The notes under the pieces were generated by a model that made no database searches, had not been told where the DNA came from, and was given only the letters and a program-made list of their open reading frames with translations. A stretch of DNA of 14,410 bases from Caryophanales bacterium UBA4869 (GTDB lineage: Bacteria > Bacillota_I > Bacilli_A > RFN20 > CAG-288): assembly GCA_002399505.1 (NCBI GenBank), contig DHDT01000033.1, positions 34,407 to 48,816 on the forward strand, given 5' to 3'. Numbering within the stretch: the stretch's first letter is position 1; every line of letters starts with the position of its first letter. This document shows, piece by piece, positions 6,531-14,410 of this stretch. The translations under genes and the position numbers were made by a program.

Positions 6531-9500
6531 ATGAAAAAAGGAAAAATCATCCAAATCGTAACGATTGGAGCTATTGCGTCCTTGGTCGGAGTTATCAACG
6601 GTGTCTGTTTTGCTAATAGCAAGATGCTCAATAACTTCGCCTATATCAATCAGAATACGGATAATAAGGAGACAGCTGTCAAAGGTGCCGCATTAGCAAA
6701 GAAGATCGAAGGAGAAGGCGCAGTCTTAGTCGACAATAACGGCACTCTTCCTCTTTCCAAAGATGTGACTAAAGCCAATGTCTTTGGCTGGTCTTCGACT
6801 CAGTGGGTGTATTCTGGCTCAGGAAGCGGCAGAGTCGATCATCTGGAAACAGATTTTCTTTCAGCCATGAAGGCTTACGGAATCAAGACCAATACCGACT
6901 TGACTGATTTCTACACTGACTTCCTTGGTGAACGACCGATGATGGGTAAGACTCAAAGCGGAAATACGGGAACGCTGAAAAGCTATGCCAGTGAGTTTTC
7001 TGTTTTATATGAACCTACTATTGAAAGCTATAGTTCTGACCTTCTTTCTGAGGCTAAGGACTTTTCCGATACGGCTTTTGTCATTATCTCCAGAGTCGCA
7101 GGTGAATCTAACGATTCTCCTAAATACCAGAGGTATTCCAATACAAAAGGCGGAAACAATAAACAGAACGACTTAGATCGAACCTACTTGGATATTTCCA
7201 AGGATGAAGAAGATCTATTGACTTACGTCACAGCCAATTACAAGAACACCATAGTCTTGGTCAACTCTACCAATACTATGAATACGGAGTTCTTGAGCCG
7301 GTTTGATGTCGATGCCTGTATTGTCACTGGAGCTACCGGTCAAAATGGAGCTTCAGCTCTTCCTTATATGATATACGGAGAAATCAATCCTAGCGGAAGA
7401 CTCTCAGATACTTATGCCTATTCCTTAAAATCCAATCCTTCTTATTATGTTTCAGGTCCAGTTGAAAAGAATACGACTCAGAACTTTTATACCAATACGA
7501 CTACTAAGGGAATTTATCCTAACGTCTCTGGCGTAAATAACGGAAATGTTTCTGATAATGCCGCTTATGAAGGCGCTCATTTCGTCGATTACTGCGAAGA
7601 TATCTATTTGGGATATAAGTGGTATGAGACCGCCGATGCCGAGGGTTATTTTTCTTCTGTTGATAACGAATACGGAAAAGGCTATGACGGCGTTGTTCAG
7701 TATCCTTTCGGATACGGAATGAGCTATACATCCTTTTCTAAAAACATTCAATCAACTTCAGTTATCAAAGGGGAGACTTCACAAGACGATGTCATCGACA
7801 TCAAAGTCAAAGTCAATAACACCGGTGAGGTAAAAGGCAAAGAGACGGTTCAGCTTTATCTTACTAAGCCCTACATAAAAGGCGGCATTGAAAAGAGCGA
7901 AGTCGAACTTGTTGATTTTAGTAAGACCTTAGAACTTCAGCCTGGTGATAATGAGTTAGTCGAATTCAAGGTCAGACTTGCTGATTTTGCCGATTATGAC
8001 GACACCAACAAAAATAACAATGGTTTCACAGGCTATGAACTGGAAAAAGGTGATTATGTCTTCACCGTACGTGAAAACAGTCACGTAGTTTCAAAAGGCG
8101 ATAACTCTTATACCTATAATCTTTCTTCTGATTTGAAGATTGAGACTGATTCGGTGACTGGTGAGAAGATTGAAAACAGACTTTTAGCGACTAGCGATGA
8201 CGGTGTCAGTATTGACGGCAGTGATTCTGATCAGAACATCACCTATCTGAGCCGCGCTGATTTCAAGAATACTTATCCGACTGAAGAGGCTAATGCCAAT
8301 CGTACTATGAGCGATGAATTGGTTCAGTTGAACAAAGACCAATATTCAAACAAAGTCGCTTCTGCTTTTGATGACAGACACGACTCAGATTATCAGGATG
8401 AACCGACATTCGGTGATGATAACGGACTGAAAATCTACGAAGACAAACAGGTCACTGACTTAGGTTATGAACTTGGCGCTGACTTTAACAGCGACAAGTG
8501 GAACAGCGTTTTAGATCAGGTCACTTTGGAAGAAGCCACTAATCTTTCTCTTCACGGCTACACTCATAACGAAGCTGTCAATTCGATTGGCAAGCCCTAT
8601 ACCAGAGAAGTAGACGGTCCTAACCAGGCTGGGTCCTTCAATGTCTCAAGCGATGCCTTAGGTTATCCCTGTGCCACAGTCTTAGCCCAGACTTTCAACA
8701 AGGAACTTTCTTATGAATACGGAAAGCAGTTAGGAAGCGAAGCCAAGTCTAATGGTTTTGATGGCCTCTATGCTGCCGGTATCAATATGCATCGTTCTCC
8801 TTTCTGCGGAAGAAATTACGAATACTGGTCCGAAGACAGCACCCTGACTGGAAAGATGGCCGCCAATGAAATCAAAGGCGGATTGAATGTCGGAACCTAT
8901 TTCTATATGAAACACTTCATCGCCTATGACCAGGAGACCTACCGTGACGGCTTATATACTTGGATGACTGAGAGAAATCTCCGTCAAAACTATCTCAAAC
9001 CCTTTGTCACCTGTATCAGAGAAGGCGGATTAAACGGCATCATGACTTCCTACAATCGCTTAGGTGCTACCTGGGCGGGCGGAAACTATTCTCTCATCCA
9101 TGAACTTCTGGAAAAGGAGATCGGATATCAGGGAGCGATCATCACTGATTATTCCGATCATCAGGTCTTCATGAACGGCGATCAGTCTTTGCGTGCCGGC
9201 GGCAGTCTCTGGATGGACGGCTATGCCAATAACGGCAAGTATATCTATGACAAGACTTCTATCACTTTCAAAAACTGCCTGAGAGAAGCGACCAAGAGAA
9301 ACCTCTACACCTATCTCAATACTGCCTATATCAATAAGAAGTTTGTTGAAAACGGAGACTCTGATTATCTCAATGTCCATAAACCCACTCCTTATTATTG
9401 GTGGACAACCGTCATCTATAGTCTCGATGCTCTTTCAGTTATCGGCTTAGGTCTGTGGCTGACTTTGCTTCTCGTCAAAAATCACAGAGAATCAAATACT

Positions 9501-9533
9501 CTCACTCTCGATGATACGAAAGCAGAGAAATAG
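6531..9533 (+). CDS. GH3-C: permuted family 3 glycoside hydrolase anchored at both ends, first gene of an operon
   Basis: 1000 residues. An N-terminal hydrophobic helix (about residues 6-28) is followed by the alpha/beta-sandwich domain (about 48-402) with the predicted acid/base Glu192 in SRVAGESND, INPSGRLSDT and PFGYGMSYTSF. A fibronectin-III-like domain (about 420-515: KVNNTGEVKGKETVQLYL) follows, then a linker and the barrel domain (about 645-935) with EVDGPN, GRNYEYWSED, MKHFIAYDQE, IMTSYNRLGATWAGG and the predicted nucleophile Asp873 in IITDY. The C-terminal helix (about 956-982) precedes a short charged tail. The permuted order and both catalytic residues match GH3-B, but the sandwich is closer to GH3-D, with E192 at the same residue number. 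A signal-peptidase cut after VCFA cannot be excluded, which would release the N-terminal anchor. Divergent from the lipoprotein at 4115-6028, and 21 bp before the next gene. Substrate unknown. Confidence 0.95.
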   Translation: MKKGKIIQIVTIGAIASLVGVINGVCFANSKMLNNFAYINQNTDNKETAVKGAALAKKIEGEGAVLVDNNGTLPLSKDVTKANVFGWSSTQWVYSGSGSGRVDHLETDFLSAMKAYGIKTNTDLTDFYTDFLGERPMMGKTQSGNTGTLKSYASEFSVLYEPTIESYSSDLLSEAKDFSDTAFVIISRVAGESNDSPKYQRYSNTKGGNNKQNDLDRTYLDISKDEEDLLTYVTANYKNTIVLVNSTNTMNTEFLSRFDVDACIVTGATGQNGASALPYMIYGEINPSGRLSDTYAYSLKSNPSYYVSGPVEKNTTQNFYTNTTTKGIYPNVSGVNNGNVSDNAAYEGAHFVDYCEDIYLGYKWYETADAEGYFSSVDNEYGKGYDGVVQYPFGYGMSYTSFSKNIQSTSVIKGETSQDDVIDIKVKVNNTGEVKGKETVQLYLTKPYIKGGIEKSEVELVDFSKTLELQPGDNELVEFKVRLADFADYDDTNKNNNGFTGYELEKGDYVFTVRENSHVVSKGDNSYTYNLSSDLKIETDSVTGEKIENRLLATSDDGVSIDGSDSDQNITYLSRADFKNTYPTEEANANRTMSDELVQLNKDQYSNKVASAFDDRHDSDYQDEPTFGDDNGLKIYEDKQVTDLGYELGADFNSDKWNSVLDQVTLEEATNLSLHGYTHNEAVNSIGKPYTREVDGPNQAGSFNVSSDALGYPCATVLAQTFNKELSYEYGKQLGSEAKSNGFDGLYAAGINMHRSPFCGRNYEYWSEDSTLTGKMAANEIKGGLNVGTYFYMKHFIAYDQETYRDGLYTWMTERNLRQNYLKPFVTCIREGGLNGIMTSYNRLGATWAGGNYSLIHELLEKEIGYQGAIITDYSDHQVFMNGDQSLRAGGSLWMDGYANNGKYIYDKTSITFKNCLREATKRNLYTYLNTAYINKKFVENGDSDYLNVHKPTPYYWWTTVIYSLDALSVIGLGLWLTLLLVKNHRESNTLTLDDTKAEK

Positions 9534-9554
9534 TTTGAAACAGAGGAGAAAAAC

Positions 9555-11798
9555 ATGAAAAAACAATTGAAATCGGTGGCTTTGCTAAGTCTCGCTTTAG
9601 GACTGTCAGGCTGTGCCGGTGCTGATTTGAGTTCTTCAGGCACATCAACCTCAGCCGTTCCGGAAATCACCTATAAAGTCACTTCAATGACTATCGAGGC
9701 TAAACAGGACTACACCTATAAAGTCGGCTTCAAACTCGATAAGGAAGTCGAAGAAGGGACGGAATTCTATCTTTCCGATAATTCCCGCTTTGAAAAAGAC
9801 GATGATAAGAAGCTTTCAATCGAAAACACCGGTAACCAGTATTCGTTTATCTATTCTGAACCGGAAACGGAATTCTATCTTTTAGTAGTCGGTGACAACA
9901 CCGCTTACTGCAAACAGAACGTCATTCTGCCGACTGTCAATCCTTTGATTGTCACCAAAGACAATAAAGATGCCATCAGTTTTGTGAAGATGCAGGATGA
10001 TAAGACTATCGATCAGTATTTCGTTTCCAATTCTCTTACAGTCTATCAGTCCTCAACTGCCGCTTTGGATAAGACGACAGCAGTAAAGGTCGTTGAAAAC
10101 GGCGATCTTAGCAAGACTTATGATGTCAGTTCAGTCTCCGGTGCGGACTACTATACTTTGGAGTATAAGACCTCTTCTAAGATTACCTATACTTCCAAGA
10201 CCTTTAAGAAGGATGTTCCTTTTGGAAGTGATGTCTTCACTTTCCAAGGTGTCAGTCTAAATTCGGAAGGTGACTTAGTCATCCAGGGTTTAGTAAATGA
10301 GGGAGTGAAAAAAGGAAATCTCTGCATTGTGTCTTCTTCGGATACCCATGTGGTCAGAACTGCTTTGACTATCAAAGATGACAATACTTTCACAGTGTCT
10401 TTCAATCTTTCTTATCTCGCCACTGCCGATGTCGATTATCATCTCTACTTGGAATTAGGTGCCGGTTCCTTTGTCGAAGTTCCTGATATTATCGAGAAGG
10501 ATCAGTCTGTCACCTTAGCTGAGAAAGTGGTCTTCTTAAAAGAATCCGGTGAGGGACTAGTAGTCTCTTATAAGGAAAAGCAGGCGATAACTGTCTTAAA
10601 CGCCAGCATGGTAAAAGACACTGACGGAATCGTCTATTTTGAAGCATCAGGTCTCTATGATGAAACCAAAGCAAATGTAGCTTTGTCTTCTCCAAGTCTC
10701 ATTATCGACAACGACCAGAATGAAGTTGTCGATAAGCAGGTCTATCCTCTGACTGTCGATGAAACAGCTAAGTCTTTTACAGTCAAGGCTAAGCTCAGTC
10801 AGCTAACTAAGCAGGGTGCCTGGTATAACGTTAAAATCTGGCTTAACACCACTTTAGAAGGAAGTACTCCCACCTATGAGTTTTCCCATGATGACTGCAC
10901 TAATCCGGATGTTTCCCTCAAGGATGACGTAAACGACAAGAAATTCTATTTCCAGAATTATGAGAACTTCCTGAAAATCTATTATGACGATGTCTCCGCT
11001 TCAATCACCTCCTGGAATTACGTCAAGAAGGAAGGAGTCGTATATCTGCATTTAGAAGGAAATGATGCTTCAAGTACCGTGACTGATAACTATGTCACCG
11101 TTTATCAGGACGGTGCACAGGATGACGGCCTCCACAGAGCAAACTGCGTCAAGGGAGAAGATGATGCCTTCACTATCGATATCCCGATATCCGATATCAG
11201 TGCCGGTGTCAAATATCAGGTTCACTGGGTACGTGGAAACAACAACAGCGAAATAACCAATAACACTCTTCCTAAGCCCAATTCGGTCTTAGCCAGTGAT
11301 GACGGCTTCATCTACTGCGTCAAAGAAGGCGAGTGGAACGGAACTCATTGGTGGAAGGTCTATAAGGATAATGATATAGCTAAGGCTAATGATCTCTCCT
11401 TTGAATTGTCTGAAAACAAACCGGTGTTCACGCTGAAGGGTGCTTTAAACTCTGAATACAAGACAAAGGACCTCTATATCAGATATGGAGTTCTTAATGA
11501 AGACTCTACCTTTACTGACAGTTTCTATAGTTCTCTTGTCTTGGATGCCAACTTGAATTTTACCTCCGCTGCTGACTTGCAGTCCATGGTCAAGACGAAG
11601 GAATATGAAGCCCGTCTAGTTGAAAAATCAGGCGATGAGTATCTGGAGCTTCCTTCAGGTGCCAATAGCTTCTGCGGCTTCTATAACGAATACCTGAGAT
11701 CTGATTTTAGTTCTTCCTCTCTGACAACTGATTCTGGGACCTATTCAGTCGATACCTATAAAGAAGGCAATTACACTCTCTATCTCACTCTTAAATAA
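9555..11798 (+). CDS. Large surface lipoprotein built of about six beta-sandwich-like modules
   Basis: 747 residues, start at 9555 with AGAGGAG (9542-9548) six bases upstream. The signal peptide ends in LSGC with lipidated Cys20, then a Ser/Thr linker. The rest reads as about six modules of 90-135 residues (roughly 38-130, 131-225, 226-342, 343-478, 479-605 and 610-747). The last four share a layout: a strand with alternating hydrophobic residues and a Gly, then D..FT plus a Ser-x-Leu/Ile turn (DDNTFTVSFNLSYL, SFTVKAKLSQL, DDAFTIDIPISDI), then an aromatic strand (YHLYLEL, WYNVKIWL, YQVHWVR). The same layout appears in the C-terminal modules of the minus-strand lipoprotein. No catalytic motif or named family is recognised. 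Its place between GH3-C and a CBM-bearing lipoprotein suggests glycan binding or adhesion at the membrane surface (inference). Confidence 0.88.
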   Translation: MKKQLKSVALLSLALGLSGCAGADLSSSGTSTSAVPEITYKVTSMTIEAKQDYTYKVGFKLDKEVEEGTEFYLSDNSRFEKDDDKKLSIENTGNQYSFIYSEPETEFYLLVVGDNTAYCKQNVILPTVNPLIVTKDNKDAISFVKMQDDKTIDQYFVSNSLTVYQSSTAALDKTTAVKVVENGDLSKTYDVSSVSGADYYTLEYKTSSKITYTSKTFKKDVPFGSDVFTFQGVSLNSEGDLVIQGLVNEGVKKGNLCIVSSSDTHVVRTALTIKDDNTFTVSFNLSYLATADVDYHLYLELGAGSFVEVPDIIEKDQSVTLAEKVVFLKESGEGLVVSYKEKQAITVLNASMVKDTDGIVYFEASGLYDETKANVALSSPSLIIDNDQNEVVDKQVYPLTVDETAKSFTVKAKLSQLTKQGAWYNVKIWLNTTLEGSTPTYEFSHDDCTNPDVSLKDDVNDKKFYFQNYENFLKIYYDDVSASITSWNYVKKEGVVYLHLEGNDASSTVTDNYVTVYQDGAQDDGLHRANCVKGEDDAFTIDIPISDISAGVKYQVHWVRGNNNSEITNNTLPKPNSVLASDDGFIYCVKEGEWNGTHWWKVYKDNDIAKANDLSFELSENKPVFTLKGALNSEYKTKDLYIRYGVLNEDSTFTDSFYSSLVLDANLNFTSAADLQSMVKTKEYEARLVEKSGDEYLELPSGANSFCGFYNEYLRSDFSSSSLTTDSGTYSVDTYKEGNYTLYLTLK

Positions 11799-11813
11799 GA
11801 GGACGTATCCTAA

Positions 11814-13304
11814 ATGAAAAACAAAAGTTTATTACTGCTTTCATCCTTAATGCTGATATCGGTTCCGTTTTCTCTCTCCGCCTGCGATAAAAAAGAAGAG
11901 ATCAGTTCTCTTTCATCAGTGGAGCAGACAGTAAAAACACTTGAAATCGCCTCCAATCCCAAGAAGACTTCCTATGTCGAAGGACAGAGGTTCTCAAAAA
12001 CGGGTCTTATTCTGAAGGCGACTTTAGAAGACGGTTCTTCTATCACTCCTAAGACCAGCGATGTAGTCATCACTCCTAATCGTGCTCTACAGACTTCCGA
12101 TACTAAGGTGACAGCAACTTATAGGAAGACTGAAGTCGATATTCCAATCACTGTTGCTAAACGGGTCTTAGAAAACATCGTTGTCACCGAACCCACTAAT
12201 CTGAAAGTCGGAGTCGGAGATGTCTATTCCTTCTCCGACTTGATTGTCTTTGCTCACTATAACGATGAATCTGATGATGTGGAGCTGAAAGCCTCGGAAT
12301 ATAAACTCTCCATTAATGACAGTGAAGTCAAAAGCTCTGATATCTGCTCGTTAGATGAAGGCTCATATACTGTCTTAGTCTCCTATCAGAACAAGACTTC
12401 TTCGTTTATGATCTCTGTCATCAAAATGACTGTCGCCGATGTCACTTTCACAAATCCTGTCTCCTTGTCCTTTGCTAAAGGAGGAAAATACGATTTCACG
12501 GGATTTGAAGCTCATGCAACCTTTAAAGAAGAAGGCGTCAAAGCTAAAAATCTTGATTTCAATCGTCTGAAATTCACCATCGGCGAAAAAGAAATCCATC
12601 ACGGAGACGTCATAGAGTCAGATGACGGAACTTACAAAGTAGATGTGACAGTACTCAATACGGAATCAGTCTTCAATTATTCCTTTGATATCGAGATCTT
12701 CGCCGGTTATAAGATTGAGGCTGAAGACTTGTCGGTCTTAGAAGAAAGTGAAATTCTCTCTGACTCATATGTTCGAGGAAAAGCTGAGAAAAACAGCGCC
12801 GACTATATTGATTATCACACTGACACTGTCTTACCTCTCTCCAGTAGAAATGATTCTCTCAAAGCTTCGGCTGGTCAGTATCTAGGTGAGATAAGAGGGG
12901 GCTGCTATATCGAATTCAACTTTAAGAGCGAAGTATCTCAGAAAGCCTCTATCAACATCAAAGCTGCTTCGACCTGGCTTAGAAAAGACAAAGACTGGAA
13001 TCCTCTTTGGATGGGGGACATTCAGCTAAACGAAGTCTTCAAGGCAACAGCCAATGAGACGGCTGTAAACATAAGTGACGAGGTGATACTAAGTGGGTCT
13101 GGCGATATTGACAATACTGAGACTGGGGTGGCGGCGTGGGACAACTTTGAATCTGTCAGCTTTGGGGAGATGGATCTTGCTGTCGGCTGGAACAAGGTTT
13201 CGATAGAGATTGAACCGGAAAGCAAATTGGCCAAATATGTCAATTCTCACGGTTCCTTCACAATTATGAATATTGATTATCTGTTAGTCGGCTTCAAAAA
13301 ATAG
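11814..13304 (+). CDS. Surface lipoprotein with three Ig-like (Big_3-type) domains and a CBM6/35-like domain
   Basis: 496 residues. The signal peptide ends in LSAC with lipidated Cys24. A first Big_3-type Ig-like domain (about 40-115) shows the family pattern SNPKKTSYVEGQRF, TGLILKAT and a TSDTKVTATY strand. Two more divergent copies follow (about 117-203 and 205-296, the latter with SFAKGGKYDFTGFEAHATF). The C-terminal region (about 299-496) starts YKIEAEDLS and contains a GGCYIEF strand and LAVGWNKVSIEI near the end, closing with NIDYLLV; these are typical positions of CBM6/CBM35-like beta-sandwich carbohydrate-binding domains. Such domains bind polysaccharide ends or chains, so this protein probably holds the substrate for the GH3 enzymes, with the Ig domains as a stalk. 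It lies 15 bp after the preceding gene, with AGAGGA about 10 bp before the ATG, and 9 bp before GH3-D. Confidence 0.9.
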   Translation: MKNKSLLLLSSLMLISVPFSLSACDKKEEISSLSSVEQTVKTLEIASNPKKTSYVEGQRFSKTGLILKATLEDGSSITPKTSDVVITPNRALQTSDTKVTATYRKTEVDIPITVAKRVLENIVVTEPTNLKVGVGDVYSFSDLIVFAHYNDESDDVELKASEYKLSINDSEVKSSDICSLDEGSYTVLVSYQNKTSSFMISVIKMTVADVTFTNPVSLSFAKGGKYDFTGFEAHATFKEEGVKAKNLDFNRLKFTIGEKEIHHGDVIESDDGTYKVDVTVLNTESVFNYSFDIEIFAGYKIEAEDLSVLEESEILSDSYVRGKAEKNSADYIDYHTDTVLPLSSRNDSLKASAGQYLGEIRGGCYIEFNFKSEVSQKASINIKAASTWLRKDKDWNPLWMGDIQLNEVFKATANETAVNISDEVILSGSGDIDNTETGVAAWDNFESVSFGEMDLAVGWNKVSIEIEPESKLAKYVNSHGSFTIMNIDYLLVGFKK

Positions 13305-13307
13305 GAG
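13303..13307 (+). promoter_or_regulatory. Ribosome binding site of GH3-D overlapping the upstream stop codon
   Basis: AGGAG at 13303-13307 shares two bases with the TAG stop (13302-13304) of the CBM lipoprotein and lies 6 bp before the ATG at 13314. The overlap supports translational coupling and fixes the start of the truncated gene. Confidence 0.8.
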
Positions 13308-13313
13308 AAACAA

Positions 13314-14410
13314 ATGAAAAAGCCTTTAAAGATTACAATAGTGTCGATTCTGGGACTCTTGTCTGTCGCTTTAGCCGGAGGTTCGGTTATTGCCGGTCTC
13401 AACGCTGACCTGATCACTACCCGTCTCAACGGAACTGGTCAGAAATTTGATTCTTCTGATTTCCAGGAAGCTGCTGCCTCAAGTGATGCCTTATGCCAGA
13501 AAATCGGTGAAAACAGTATCGCCTTACTCAAGAACAATAATAATGTTCTGCCTTTAGGAACCAAGAATATCAACGTCTTAGGCTGGCATGCCACTGATGC
13601 CGGTTTCCATCTTTCCGGTATAGGCTCTGGTTCCTCGACCATTCAGGAATCCAAGAAAGTCACCTTACTGAAAGCCTTAAGCGATGGCGGATATTCAGTC
13701 AATCAGGATTTTATCGATATGTATACTAAGTATGATTCCACTGGCAATGATTATAAGACTGGAAATACAAAGCGTATTCCGTTAGTTGAGCCTTCAGTAA
13801 ATGAAAATTATTATACGAATGAAATGATGACTGATGCCAAGGAATTTTCTGATACCGCTTTAGTAGTGATTTCTAGAATCGGCGGAGAAAACGTCGGTGA
13901 GATTCCTACCTATCAGTCTAAGATTCATGGTCAGGCCAATGACAATATCAGAAACTATCTTCAGCTATCAAAAGAAGAAGATGATTTACTTGATCTGGCC
14001 GAAGAAAATTTCGACAAGGTCATTGTCCTCATCAATTCGACTAACCAGATGCAGGTTCCCCGTCTTAAAAACGACGACAAGATCGATGCGGTTTTAAATG
14101 TCGGTGTTTTAGGACAAAGCGGTGCCAGAGCGATACCAAAGATCCTCAGCGGTGAAGTCAACCCCAGCGGTCGACTGACTGATACCTGGTCTAACGATTA
14201 TACCAAAGCTCCTTCTTTCAAGAACTACGTCAAGAGCGGAAACAATATCGCTTATCGGGAAGACATCTATTTTGGCTACAAGTGGTATGAGACGGCTGAT
14301 ACGATGAATTTCTTCGCTGATTCTTCTTTCGACGACGACTATGCCTCGCTTTCAGGCTATGATGCTGAGGTCACTTATCCTTTTGGATACGGTCTTTCCT
14401 ATACTTCTTT
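13314..14410 (+). CDS. GH3-D: N-terminal part of a permuted, membrane-anchored family 3 glycoside hydrolase
   Basis: The frame opens at ATG 13314 and runs off the end of the window without a stop (365 complete codons). A basic N-terminus and a hydrophobic helix (about residues 6-28) come first. The alpha/beta-sandwich domain (about 55-365) contains ENSIALLKN, VLGWHATD, GIGSGSS, the predicted acid/base Glu192 in SRIGGENVG, VNPSGRLTDT, YREDIYFGYKWYET and PFGYGLSYTS. This is the same order as in GH3-B and GH3-C, so the fibronectin-III-like and barrel domains with the nucleophile Asp should lie beyond the window; that part is inferred. The sequence is closest to GH3-C (same residue number for the acid/base Glu, shared EDIYFGYKWYETAD-like block), which suggests duplication within the operon. 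It is the fourth gene of the operon starting at 6531. Anchoring of the C-terminus cannot be seen. Confidence 0.93.
   Translation, partial: MKKPLKITIVSILGLLSVALAGGSVIAGLNADLITTRLNGTGQKFDSSDFQEAAASSDALCQKIGENSIALLKNNNNVLPLGTKNINVLGWHATDAGFHLSGIGSGSSTIQESKKVTLLKALSDGGYSVNQDFIDMYTKYDSTGNDYKTGNTKRIPLVEPSVNENYYTNEMMTDAKEFSDTALVVISRIGGENVGEIPTYQSKIHGQANDNIRNYLQLSKEEDDLLDLAEENFDKVIVLINSTNQMQVPRLKNDDKIDAVLNVGVLGQSGARAIPKILSGEVNPSGRLTDTWSNDYTKAPSFKNYVKSGNNIAYREDIYFGYKWYETADTMNFFADSSFDDDYASLSGYDAEVTYPFGYGLSYTS

Noticed and set aside
9060..9380. 106-codon minus-strand open frame inside GH3-C
   Set aside because: It covers the nucleophile region of GH3-C in antisense and has an Ile/Ser-rich translation without features.

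Overview
The window is chromosomal DNA from a low-to-moderate GC bacterium, most likely an uncultured gut-type member of the Bacillota (an Erysipelotrichia/Bacilli- or Mollicutes-like lineage). This rests on Gram-positive-style lipoproteins (LTGC, LSGC and LSAC lipoboxes), AGGAG-type ribosome binding sites, KKK-rich cytoplasmic tails, and the use of only TAA or TAG at the seven visible stop codons. The taxonomic guess is an inference and no marker gene is present.

The dominant content is a cluster of four paralogous glycoside hydrolase family 3 (GH3) enzymes: A (1-594, C-terminal part only), B (597-3689), C (6531-9533) and D (13314-14410, N-terminal part only). All are consistent with the permuted GH3 layout: alpha/beta-sandwich domain with the acid/base glutamate first, then a fibronectin-III-like domain, then the TIM-barrel domain with the nucleophile aspartate. 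The two complete enzymes carry a hydrophobic segment at both ends, so both termini are predicted to be cytoplasmic with about 950 residues outside. Each fragment shows the end that lies inside the window. The three visible C-terminal membrane helices share an ungapped D-x7-G-x3-T pattern.

Layout: genes A and B form one plus-strand unit ending in a strong hairpin terminator (3694-3726). A small two-helix membrane protein (3738-3953) and a large multidomain lipoprotein (4115-6028) lie on the minus strand, separated by a second terminator-like hairpin (4054-4091). A 502-bp AT-rich divergent intergenic region (6029-6530) holds repeats, a 13-bp inverted repeat and a start-less open frame. From 6531 a tight plus-strand operon runs GH3-C, six-module lipoprotein (9555-11798), Ig-like plus CBM6-like lipoprotein (11814-13304), GH3-D, with gaps of 21, 15 and 9 bp.

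Together the genes look like a cell-surface glycan-degrading apparatus: doubly anchored exo-glycosidases, with lipoproteins carrying Ig-like stalks and at least one probable carbohydrate-binding domain to hold the polymer near the membrane. No transporter, regulator, sortase motif or endo-acting hydrolase is visible in the window, and the substrate cannot be read from the sequence.
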